Positions 1-5,146 of a stretch of DNA of 5,146 nt are shown here, in pieces. Under the pieces are notes generated by a model. That model was not told the origin of the DNA. It made no database searches and worked only from the letters and a program-made list of their open reading frames with translations. Origin of the DNA: Candidatus Bathyarchaeota archaeon (GTDB lineage Archaea; Thermoproteota; Bathyarchaeia; Bathyarchaeales; SOJC01). The stretch lies in NCBI GenBank assembly GCA_030608925.1, contig JAUWDF010000075.1:1-5146 (forward strand), read 5' to 3'. Position 1 is the first letter of the stretch, and every line of letters starts with the position of its first letter. The translations under genes were made by a program, and so were the position numbers.

Positions 1-431
1 ACTGGACCATAGGAGAATTTGTACTCAACACCACCAGCAACTTCCGTTGACCAGTTACCATCACCTAAGGGATCGTACCAAACATCATGGCTGAATCCAA
101 TTCCCCATTCTTCTTTGATGTCAACCATGCTTTCCGGAAAGAAGTCAAGGTAGTTAGATAACAATCCTGTGTCGAGAATAGCAACATAGATGTCTTCCCC
201 TTCGTTTCCGGTAGTTTCTACATCGACCATGTCAACGTTCCATGGAATTGGATCCGCTGACATATCTTCAATCTCCGTGATTTCTTGGAACTTAACAGGA
301 TCAGCACCGTATGCGATTGGTTGGAAAGTAATACTTTGTTCAGCTCGTACTGGCACTAAATTGACAAAAACTGTCGAAAGCAGCACTGTAAAGACGAACA
401 CCATTACTGGAATTTTTAGTTCTGCCGACAT
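1..431 (-). CDS. Secreted subtilisin-like (S8) serine protease, N-terminal part
   Basis: This is the N-terminal 143 residues of an exported subtilase; the rest is past the left window edge. An N-terminal signal peptide is visible: Lys6, a hydrophobic stretch at about residues 7-27, and a likely cleavage site after Val-Arg-Ala (residue 30). Residues 61-70 (PIPWNVDMVD) resemble the segment that precedes the first core strand in subtilases (IPWG-x-x-x-V). They are followed by IYVAILDTGL (81-90), in which Asp87 of the DTG motif is the expected catalytic Asp. The HGTH and GTS motifs would lie outside the window. Only about 30 residues separate the cleavage site from the catalytic core, so there is no room for a normal I9 propeptide. 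The ATG is chosen because AGGAG lies 4 bases before it and the signal peptide begins there. The gene is 85 bases downstream of the PrcB-family gene on the same strand. The family call is fairly secure; the substrate is unknown. Confidence 0.87.
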   Translation of the reverse strand, partial: MSAELKIPVMVFVFTVLLSTVFVNLVPVRAEQSITFQPIAYGADPVKFQEITEIEDMSADPIPWNVDMVDVETTGNEGEDIYVAILDTGLLSNYLDFFPESMVDIKEEWGIGFSHDVWYDPLGDGNWSTEVAGGVEYKFSYGP

Positions 432-450
432 TTTTCTCCTTCTTCTCCTC
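432..450 (-). promoter_or_regulatory. Double Shine-Dalgarno site of the S8 protease gene
   Basis: Read on the minus strand, a purine-rich leader carries two AGGAG cores. One, at 440-436, is 4 bases before the ATG; the other, at 449-445, is 13 bases before it. The nearer one fixes the start at 431. This differs from the upstream PrcB-family gene, which has no such site. Confidence 0.65.
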
Positions 451-467
451 TTATTTTTCAGAGTGAC

Positions 468-481
468 TACTATTCATAGTA
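468..481. repeat. 14-base near-palindrome between the PrcB-family and protease genes
   Basis: TACTAT and ATAGTA flank a 2-base centre, giving a perfect 6-base inverted repeat. It sits about 37 bases before the protease ATG. It could be an operator half-site pair or chance in AT-rich DNA. A weak TATA-like stretch (minus-strand CTTATGC, about 485-491) lies just upstream, so a separate protease promoter is possible but not convincing. Confidence 0.25.
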
Positions 482-516
482 AGAGCATAAGAATTTTGTG
501 GGATAGTGTGTGGGCG

Positions 517-1152
517 CTAGTGCACATGAAGGGAAACAATGGATGAAGCTTGCGTGTACGTATCTGTTGAGGTTCGCATCTTTCGGATCAAAGTAAATAT
601 TAGGATTGAGAAAACAAGAAAGGTTGCGAGTGTAAATTCGGGAAAGCTTAGTTCAGGAATCACAGGTTCTTCGTTTGTACCAGTTACTACATCTACGTCG
701 AAAATGACAGGAATATCCATCTGGTTAAGTGACGCAAAAACGTATGGATGTGTTAGGACCTGGGCTACAACGCACTGATTTCCTGGATTGTGTTTAACGA
801 GTTCTACATGAACTCTGTTCCCGTCGACCCACATTCTGTTTATTGATATGCTATACCCGGCAGTTGGTCGCGTACCCATAAAACCGCAAACCACCATTTT
901 CTCGGAGAAAAGTACATCCGGACTTGGTGTTGAGGGTATGTAAGGAGCGATATGTCTTACCCAAATTACATCCCATTCACTTTGCGTCCTAGCCACAAGA
1001 TAAGTCTCTTCTGTGTAGCCGCTTTCAACTCCCCACTCAAATACATCAAACTCCAAATCCATGGACTCTGAAGCTTGGATTAACAGAATGGCATTTGGAG
1101 TCGCAGCTAAGAGTATGAATAAGAAGCCACAGAATATCTCTATAGGTTTCAT
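517..1152 (-). CDS. PrcB-family protease-complex protein, exported and membrane-anchored
   Basis: A 211-residue protein with three parts. Residues 1-28 form a signal peptide. About 50-151 match the PrcB C-terminal domain: YLVARTQSEWDVIW (51-64), a P-x-V-x-F-S-E-K-M-V-V segment (78-88), the hallmark GTRPTAGYSI (93-102), and a strand ending in QVLTHPY (131-137). Last comes a Pro/Glu-rich linker, a PEF motif (171-173), a membrane segment (174-189) and a basic RKMR (190-193). In Treponema denticola, PrcB is a lipoprotein of the dentilisin (subtilisin-type) protease complex. Here the next gene downstream on the strand is a subtilase, which supports a role as its partner, anchor or regulator; this is inference. 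No lipobox is seen. An 18-residue Thr/Ser-rich tail after the basic cluster is odd for a PEF-type sorting signal. The ATG at 1152 begins the signal peptide; no Shine-Dalgarno precedes it, consistent with a leaderless mRNA. Confidence 0.85.
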   Translation of the reverse strand: MKPIEIFCGFLFILLAATPNAILLIQASESMDLEFDVFEWGVESGYTEETYLVARTQSEWDVIWVRHIAPYIPSTPSPDVLFSEKMVVCGFMGTRPTAGYSISINRMWVDGNRVHVELVKHNPGNQCVVAQVLTHPYVFASLNQMDIPVIFDVDVVTGTNEEPVIPELSFPEFTLATFLVFSILIFTLIRKMRTSTDTYTQASSIVSLHVH

Positions 1153-1171
1153 ATATGATCATCAGTTTTCA

Positions 1172-1188
1172 GTCTATATATCTTTGAC
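1172..1188 (-). promoter_or_regulatory. TATA box and possible BRE of the PrcB-family gene
   Basis: The minus strand reads TCAAAGATATATAG, a good archaeal TATA box with an A-rich BRE-like element before it. Its centre is about 26 bases before the ATG at 1152, so transcription should begin at or next to the start codon. That explains the missing Shine-Dalgarno site. Confidence 0.6.
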
Positions 1189-1320
1189 GCTCTGGTACAG
1201 CAACAGAAGATACACACCTGTAAGAGTATCATCTCTAGACACTGAGGACCGAGTAAGCTTAAGATAGAACTTCTCTAAATATTTCCTATGCTGGGCATCT
1301 TTCGGGATGACCCTTCAACC

Positions 1321-1333
1321 TAAGAAATATGCG
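1321..1333 (+). promoter_or_regulatory. Candidate TATA box of the CofE-like gene
   Basis: AAATATGC at 1325-1332 is about 25 bases before the GTG at 1353, the spacing expected for a leaderless archaeal mRNA. There is no Shine-Dalgarno site just before the GTG. The alternative AAATATTT (1277-1284) would give a leader of about 45 bases. Confidence 0.4.
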
Positions 1334-1352
1334 TAAGTACGTATGATGCAAA

Positions 1353-2195
1353 GTGACCCATCTCAAATCTATAGCTCTAGTAACACGATACTGGAAACCT
1401 TTAGAGGATTGGATCGGTGACATTACCCGCGTTCTAGAAGACTCAGTGGAAGATGGTGACGTCGTGGTAATTTCTGATAAGGCAATATCAACCGCAACCG
1501 GTCACATTTTTAATGAGAGGAGAACTGTACCAAGTTTTACTGCAAAGGTCCTTGCCAAATATTGGATGCGATATATTTGGACCTACTTTCTTGCCCCACT
1601 TTGCCATTTGTCTGAAAGGACAATCCAACACATTAGAAAATATCCCATTGTAGAGGGAAGCGTGCATAAACAAGTTGTGTTGGAATTTGCAGGTTTCCTC
1701 CAAGCCCTAATGCATAGCTCTGAAGGTGGCATTGATAGCAGCAATCTACCTTACTCTTATGTTAGTATACCCCTCAAAAAACCTCATCAGATAGCAGAGG
1801 AAATTTATCATCAAATTATCTCAAAACTAGGTAAAAATGTGATTGTTATGATTGCAGATACTGACAAAACATATTCATGGAGAAATATCCACTTCACTCC
1901 GCGACCTGGAACTATTGAGGAAATTCATTCTGTAGGGGGAATTCTTTCCTACCTTATTGGAAGAATTTTAAGACTAAGGAAAAGAGCTACTCCACTCGCT
2001 ATAGCTGGTTCAAAAATCAGTGTTGAAGAGGCACTAAACATTGCAGACCTAGCAGACCAATCAAGAGGTCTCGGAGCTGGAAAAACTGTATGGGATATGG
2101 CGCAAACCTTCAAAGTCTCCCTAACAGGCGTATCATGGGAAATGCTTGAAGGGATCAAACATATGCCCGTGACAATCGTTAGGCGCATATACTAA
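1353..2195 (+). CDS. CofE-like amide ligase (F420-0:gamma-glutamyl ligase family)
   Basis: A 280-residue soluble protein. Family marks are DGDVVVISDKAIS (34-46, with Lys43), EGGIDSSN (124-131) and IADT (167-170). Classical CofE adds L-glutamate to coenzyme F420-0 using GTP and Mn2+. As I recall, Archaeoglobus CofE binds metal and nucleotide through Asp109, Asn112, Asp150 and Thr151. Here Asp128, Asn131, Asp169 and Thr170 keep the same spacing, so catalysis looks intact. The rest is divergent: the N-terminus lacks the usual Pro-Gly-Asp loop, an aromatic WMRYIWTYF segment (71-79) is present, and the C-terminal part has RATPLAIAG (211-219) and GAGKTVWDMA (241-250). It is probably a paralogous branch whose acceptor need not be F420. 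The start is GTG at 1353, because the two ATGs at 1343 and 1346 are out of frame and an in-frame TGA lies at 1344. No other F420 gene is in view. Confidence 0.8.
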   Translation: MTHLKSIALVTRYWKPLEDWIGDITRVLEDSVEDGDVVVISDKAISTATGHIFNERRTVPSFTAKVLAKYWMRYIWTYFLAPLCHLSERTIQHIRKYPIVEGSVHKQVVLEFAGFLQALMHSSEGGIDSSNLPYSYVSIPLKKPHQIAEEIYHQIISKLGKNVIVMIADTDKTYSWRNIHFTPRPGTIEEIHSVGGILSYLIGRILRLRKRATPLAIAGSKISVEEALNIADLADQSRGLGAGKTVWDMAQTFKVSLTGVSWEMLEGIKHMPVTIVRRIY

Positions 2196-2260
2196 GCTGG
2201 AAAATCATGCAAATCTCCTTGTGTCTTCATAGATCTGCAGGACCGTAACACAATCTACAT

Positions 2261-2275
2261 AAAGCCAATATATCA
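2261..2275 (+). promoter_or_regulatory. Candidate BRE/TATA of the acyl-CoA synthetase gene
   Basis: AATATATC at 2267-2274 follows AAAGCC, which may serve as a BRE. Transcription would start near 2296, leaving a leader of about 24 bases that contains the GGTGA site. The gene may therefore be transcribed on its own as well as by read-through from the CofE-like gene 125 bases upstream. Confidence 0.45.
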
Positions 2276-2287
2276 CGAGAAATCATC

Positions 2288-2306
2288 TGAAGTATTGAAG
2301 ACTTCA
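2288..2306. repeat. Short inverted repeat next to the predicted start of transcription
   Basis: TGAAGT (2288-2293) and ACTTCA (2301-2306) are perfect inverted arms around a 7-base loop. They overlap the predicted transcription start and end 3 bases before the Shine-Dalgarno site. It could be an operator or a chance repeat. Confidence 0.25.
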
Positions 2307-2308
2307 TT

Positions 2309-2314
2309 GGTGAG
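2309..2314 (+). promoter_or_regulatory. Shine-Dalgarno site that fixes the TTG start
   Basis: GGTGAG is complementary to the archaeal 16S rRNA tail (UCACC core) and lies 6 bases before TTG at 2321. This favours the TTG over the next in-frame ATG at 2342, which has no such site. Confidence 0.65.
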
Positions 2315-2320
2315 CTTGAT

Positions 2321-3811
2321 TTGAATGAAATTGTCAGACAGATGGGAGTTTTCTTCAATCCTAGGTCGGTTGCGATAGTGGGTGCCTCTAAGAGAATCAA
2401 CAAGGCTGGTCATGTGATTTTCAAGAATTTTGCAGAGAATAAGCGTAGAGGTGTATTTAATGGAGAGTTATATCCGGTTAACCTTCGTGAGGACTTTATT
2501 CTAGGACATAGAAGCTACACATCATTATCTAAAATCCCTGGAGAAATTGAACTAGTAGTTATTGTCGTACCTGCTTCTGCTGTTGCTGACATAATGAAAG
2601 AGGCAAGCAACAAGAACACAAAGGCAGTAGTCATAATCACGGCAGGGTTCAGCGAAGTTGGGAACACTGAACTTGAAAAAGTAGTGGCTTCTATCGCTGA
2701 GAAGGCTCACATCCGAGTCTTAGGACCTAATTGTCTAGGAGTATACGACATCAGTACTGGCGTTGATATGTTATTCCTGCCCGAAACAAAAGTTTTGTCA
2801 ACAGGAGACGAATTCGTTGCCACCCCGAGGCCAATGGCAGGGCACATAGCAATGATTACACAAAGCGGTGCCTTTGGCGTTGCGGCTCTTGACTACTTGA
2901 CAGGTAGACAAATGGGAGTCAGTAAATTTGTTAGTTTTGGTAACAAATGTGATGTAGATGAATCTGAGATGCTTGAGTACTTTCTTCAAGACAACGAAAC
3001 ATCAGTTATACTTCTATATGCTGAAGCGATAGAAGCTGGTCGGAAATTTATGAAAGTTGCCAAGCAAGTTACTGCAAGAAAGCCTATAGTTGCTTTCAAG
3101 AGTGGTAGGACTAAAGCTGGTGCAAGGGCAGCTGCTTCTCATACAGGTGCGATTGCAGGATCCGACAGAATCTATGACGCAGCATTTGCCCAAGTAGGAG
3201 TCATTCGAGTTGGAGACATGGAAGAGTTTTTTGACGTTGGCAAAGCTTTTGCCTTTCAACCTCCAGCTCCAGGAAATAGTATTGGAATCCTCACAGATGC
3301 TGGAGGACCCAGTGTTATGGCTGTTGACGAATGCGAACTCAGAGGTCGAGAGGTCAGAAAATTCTCCGATGAAACACAGTCCAAATTCGAGGAGCTGAAA
3401 CTCAAAGGAAAACTTCCCAAATTCGCCACAACTCTCAATCCTGTTGACATTACAGGATCTGCAACTTCTGAGATGTTTGAGCTCTCAGCTCAGATAATTC
3501 TCGAAGCACCTGAAATCGACGGGCTTATTTTATTAGGGTTACACCATACACCAGCTCTACAGGAAGACTTTGTAGACCGAACTGCTGGCTTGGCAAAGCA
3601 TTATACGAAACCAGTTGTAGCTTGTGACATTGGAGAAACTGAGATGGCTATGTTCATTCGTTCAAGATTCGAGAAGCTGGGGATTCCAGCATATTCTTCA
3701 CCTGAGGACGCAGCTAAGTCAATGTCAGCTTTGGTGGAATATGGCAATTATCTGCGGAAAATAAACCGGTTTCATGAATACTTGGAAGTGTACACAACAT
3801 TCCATAGCTAA
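2321..3811 (+). CDS. NDP-forming acyl-CoA synthetase, alpha subunit type
   Basis: A 496-residue protein of the ADP-forming acetyl/acyl-CoA synthetase family, which converts acyl-CoA, ADP and phosphate to the acid, CoA and ATP, or the reverse. Residues 8-140 form the CoA-binding Rossmann domain: NPRSVAIVGAS (13-23) and GPNCLGV (135-141). Residues 174-312 form the first ligase domain: ITQSGAFG (179-186), FGNKCDVDE (206-214), and the phosphohistidine loop AAASHTG with His274. Residues 320-475 form the second ligase domain: GILTDAGGP (322-330) and NPVDITG (373-379). Glu235 and His274 are 39 residues apart, as I recall for the Pyrococcus furiosus pair Glu218/His257, so the alpha-side chemistry looks complete. 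The ATP-grasp beta part, needed to make ATP, is neither fused nor adjacent. The size is close to usual alpha subunits (about 460). The TTG start rests on GGTGAG 6 bases upstream. Acyl substrate unknown. Confidence 0.92.
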   Translation: MNEIVRQMGVFFNPRSVAIVGASKRINKAGHVIFKNFAENKRRGVFNGELYPVNLREDFILGHRSYTSLSKIPGEIELVVIVVPASAVADIMKEASNKNTKAVVIITAGFSEVGNTELEKVVASIAEKAHIRVLGPNCLGVYDISTGVDMLFLPETKVLSTGDEFVATPRPMAGHIAMITQSGAFGVAALDYLTGRQMGVSKFVSFGNKCDVDESEMLEYFLQDNETSVILLYAEAIEAGRKFMKVAKQVTARKPIVAFKSGRTKAGARAAASHTGAIAGSDRIYDAAFAQVGVIRVGDMEEFFDVGKAFAFQPPAPGNSIGILTDAGGPSVMAVDECELRGREVRKFSDETQSKFEELKLKGKLPKFATTLNPVDITGSATSEMFELSAQIILEAPEIDGLILLGLHHTPALQEDFVDRTAGLAKHYTKPVVACDIGETEMAMFIRSRFEKLGIPAYSSPEDAAKSMSALVEYGNYLRKINRFHEYLEVYTTFHS

Positions 3812-3842
3812 GCTAACTTTGTCAAATAAGAAGCCAGAAATT
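3812..3842. other. Convergent 31-base junction
   Basis: Two genes end tail to tail with 31 bases between their stop codons. I see neither a strong hairpin nor a long T tract on either strand, so termination is probably weak or occurs inside the opposing gene, giving overlapping 3' ends. Confidence 0.4.
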
Positions 3843-4235
3843 TCATTCTGTACGTAACGTAACGGGCGTAGTGTTATTTTGAGATTTTATCCAATCAGCG
3901 ACCTTTTGGAACAATGGATTTGTAGACATCTCTAAGACTGGCATGATGATTTTTTCCTTGGTTTCGATTAGGGGTTTATATTTGGGCATCAAAGCATAAC
4001 TCAAGAAGGCCCAGTATACCCGTCTCTTTTCAATCAGTTCTCTTGCAGCTGTTTCAGTGTTGATGGATATTGGGAAGTATATAAAAGCCACTTCGCGAGC
4101 CCAATATATTGCTGCAGTTTTTCCTCCAGCTATTATGTTTGTGAAACGAGCTAAATCATCAGGTGTGGGAAATTTAGTTTGTTCCATAACCACGATTTCT
4201 CTAAAGGGTTCATATTTTATCGAGAGTTCGTTCAT
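3843..4235 (-). CDS. Uncharacterised 130-residue soluble protein
   Basis: I do not recognise this family. The protein has no signal peptide and no clear membrane helix. Residues 1-20 look like a strand-rich start (IKYEPFREIVVME). A TPDDLARF helix follows (24-31). Residues 35-57 look like a beta hairpin with a glycine turn (IIAGGKTAAIYWAREVAF then IYFPI). The rest looks mainly helical: an amphipathic stretch (59-83, with EKRR), KPLIETKEKIIMPVLEM (87-103) and LFQKVADWIKSQ (108-119), ending in a polar tail. The compact alpha/beta layout could suit a small ligand-binding or regulatory domain; this is a guess. It lies downstream of the MFS gene on the same strand, after a 160-base gap with its own TATA-like box, so it is likely transcribed separately. 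No Shine-Dalgarno precedes the ATG. Even composition and clear start signals favour a real gene. Confidence 0.72.
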   Translation of the reverse strand: MNELSIKYEPFREIVVMEQTKFPTPDDLARFTNIIAGGKTAAIYWAREVAFIYFPISINTETAARELIEKRRVYWAFLSYALMPKYKPLIETKEKIIMPVLEMSTNPLFQKVADWIKSQNNTTPVTLRTE

Positions 4236-4256
4236 CTAATCGCAACCTAGTTAGCT

Positions 4257-4270
4257 CTCTATTTATTCAT
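4257..4270 (-). promoter_or_regulatory. Candidate TATA box of the 130-residue gene
   Basis: The minus strand reads ATGAATAAATAGAG, with the AT core about 28 bases before the ATG at 4235. This would give an essentially leaderless mRNA and agrees with the lack of a Shine-Dalgarno site. Confidence 0.45.
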
Positions 4271-4286
4271 TTGTCCTTTTATTATC

Positions 4287-4326
4287 TTCGACTTGCACTG
4301 AGAATGATTGGTGTGTGCAAGTTGGA
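4287..4326 (+). repeat. Inverted repeat, 8 to 12 base-pair stem
   Basis: ACTTGCAC (4291-4298) and GTGCAAGT (4315-4322) are perfect inverted arms around a 16-base loop. On plus-strand RNA the stem extends to 12 pairs (4287-4298 with 4315-4326) using two G-U wobbles. In minus-strand RNA those wobbles become A-C mismatches. It could be an RNA hairpin or a protein-binding site upstream of the 130-residue gene. Confidence 0.45.
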
Positions 4327-4340
4327 TTTGACATGAAGAG

Positions 4341-4357
4341 TTCTGAGACACTCAGAA
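4341..4357. repeat. Perfect 7 base-pair hairpin with 3-base loop
   Basis: TTCTGAG and CTCAGAA flank ACA. The hairpin lies 39 bases after the MFS stop codon on the minus strand and could mark the 3' end of that transcript, but no T tract follows on either strand, so it is not a classical terminator. Confidence 0.45.
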
Positions 4358-4395
4358 ATAGGACTATATCTGGGTACGCGCATATGGGGCGAGGG

Positions 4396-5146
4396 CTATG
4401 CCTGCCTTTGTCCCGCTCTTTGTTTCAGTTTCAATGCCTCTTCGGTATATGTCTTCAATTGACGTTCTTGAATATTTTTCATCGGTAAAGTTTCCCTTGC
4501 ATAGAGTAGAGGTATTACTGAAATGAATAGAAAGAATGCAGCCAAAGAGAAGATTGGCGCTGTTTCACTAAAGGAAGTTAATAGGGGGGCTGAAAGAAGC
4601 GATACAACTTGGGTAAGAAATAATGGGGTTTCTCCAACTGCGTAGTATTTCTCTCTACCGAATCTTGCCATGTCACCCCATAGCACAATGGTGAATAATA
4701 CCCACAGTAAACCAATGGCAACGCCATCAACGATGAAAAAGAATGTGTATATATGCCCCGGAATATGACCCATTGTATAATCGTGAGCTATTCCGAGAAT
4801 CGCATATGCTATTCCCAGAGACACGAAACCAAAGATCATTATCCTTTTTCTTCCGATCCAATCGGAAAAAATCCCTGCAGCTAGAGCTGAAATGCCCGCG
4901 ATAAGGGGTTCAAGAAGTCTTATTTCAATCGGGATTAGGAGAATTGCAGGATATAGTACAACTGATTCGAAACTATCAATTAGGGAGAACATAAGCCATG
5001 CTATGAAGTAAAGGCGAAAATTCTTCTCTCCTAAGATTGAAAATAAAGACTTGCTACGGATATTATCTGTCTCGAAATACACATCTTTAGGAAAGGACGG
5101 CAAGATAAGCAAACTCCAAGCCCTCCAGCTGGCAAACACCATGACG
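4396..5146 (-). CDS. Major facilitator superfamily transporter, C-terminal half
   Basis: About 250 residues of a membrane transporter whose N-terminal half is beyond the right edge; the frame stays open upstream of the Met at 5142, which is therefore not the start. Counting from that Met, six hydrophobic segments are visible at about 43-66, 76-93, 100-119, 131-155, 172-190 and 195-213, fitting helices 7-12. The loop between the second and third carries GIFSDWIGRKR (90-100), the repeated MFS motif A (G-x-x-x-D-x-x-G-R-K/R) of the 8-9 loop. The last helix is followed by RETLP (216-220), common at MFS C-termini, and a charged cytoplasmic tail (221-248). Segment 20-42, with mixed charges, would be the central cytoplasmic loop. 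The substrate cannot be told. The next gene on the strand, 160 bases on, has its own TATA-like box. Confidence 0.87.
   Translation of the reverse strand, partial: VMVFASWRAWSLLILPSFPKDVYFETDNIRSKSLFSILGEKNFRLYFIAWLMFSLIDSFESVVLYPAILLIPIEIRLLEPLIAGISALAAGIFSDWIGRKRIMIFGFVSLGIAYAILGIAHDYTMGHIPGHIYTFFFIVDGVAIGLLWVLFTIVLWGDMARFGREKYYAVGETPLFLTQVVSLLSAPLLTSFSETAPIFSLAAFFLFISVIPLLYARETLPMKNIQERQLKTYTEEALKLKQRAGQRQA

Larger units (their letters stand above)
1153..1352. other. Divergent intergenic promoter region
   Basis: About 200 bases separate two divergent genes. The left end holds the TATA box of the PrcB-family gene. On the right are two possible TATA boxes for the CofE-like gene: an AAATATTT at 1277-1284 and an AAATATGC at 1325-1332. 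Between these is a bulged hairpin, with GGGCATC at 1293-1299 pairing with GATG-A-CCC at 1306-1313 around a 6-base loop. An 8-base palindrome, ATGATCAT (1155-1162), abuts the PrcB-family start. No small gene is convincing here. Confidence 0.5.

Noticed and set aside
190..546. Plus-strand open frame of 118 codons
   Set aside because: It runs antisense across the start of the S8 protease and has no family resemblance; the minus frame has a signal peptide, a DTG motif and a Shine-Dalgarno site.
539..1267. Plus-strand open frames over the PrcB-family gene
   Set aside because: Antisense to a clear PrcB-domain protein with conserved motifs; no start signals.
2068..2091. GLGAGKT in the CofE-like protein looks like a Walker A P-loop
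   Set aside because: The glycine required five residues before GKT is an Arg, and the position lies at the C-terminal end of a CofE fold, not in a P-loop NTPase.
2321..2344. ATG at 2342 as the start of the acyl-CoA synthetase
   Set aside because: The TTG at 2321 has GGTGAG 6 bases upstream, while the ATG lacks a Shine-Dalgarno site; still, a start at 2342 would lose only 7 residues.
4287..4357. C/D-box small RNA
   Set aside because: The loop has only loose likeness to box C and no properly placed box D pair, so an RNA gene call is not supported.
5140..5146. Met at 5142 as the true MFS start
   Set aside because: Only helices 7-12 follow it and the frame remains open to the window edge, so the start lies outside.
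1..5146. tRNA, rRNA, CRISPR array, insertion sequence or attachment site
   Set aside because: No cloverleaf, rRNA core, regularly spaced repeats, transposase or terminal repeats were seen.

Overview
The window most likely comes from an archaeon, probably from an uncultured mesophilic or moderately AT-rich lineage; the sequence alone does not fix the phylum. The evidence is a separate alpha-type subunit of an ADP/NDP-forming acyl-CoA synthetase, a CofE-like (coenzyme F420 gamma-glutamyl ligase family) enzyme, a secreted protein with a PEF-type C-terminal anchor, TATA-like boxes about 25 bases before several starts (fitting leaderless mRNAs), and GGTGA/AGGAG Shine-Dalgarno sites elsewhere. There are no rRNA or tRNA genes, CRISPR arrays, insertion sequences or phage genes.

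Layout. Positions 1-1152 (minus strand) hold a two-gene exported proteolysis module. A PrcB-family protein (517-1152), with a signal peptide and a C-terminal membrane anchor, lies upstream of a subtilisin-like (S8) protease that is cut by the window's left edge just after its catalytic Asp region (1-431). Positions 1153-1352 are a divergent promoter region. On the plus strand follow a divergent CofE-like amide ligase (1353-2195, GTG start) and an NDP-forming acyl-CoA synthetase alpha subunit (2321-3811, TTG start), which appears to have its own TATA box and Shine-Dalgarno site. This gene converges, across 31 bases, on a 130-residue protein that I do not recognise (3843-4235, minus). A 160-base gap with two hairpins separates that gene from the C-terminal half of a major facilitator superfamily transporter (4396-5146, minus), whose N-terminal half lies beyond the right edge.

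How the genes may work together. The strongest functional link is PrcB plus S8 protease. In Treponema denticola a PrcB lipoprotein belongs to the dentilisin subtilisin-type protease complex, and here an archaeal PrcB-domain protein sits directly before a subtilase that has little room for an inhibitory propeptide. The CofE-like and acyl-CoA synthetase genes are co-directional and both families proceed through acyl-phosphate intermediates, but a shared pathway is only a guess: no F420 genes and no ATP-grasp beta subunit are in view. The MFS gene and the 130-residue gene show no clear tie to the rest.
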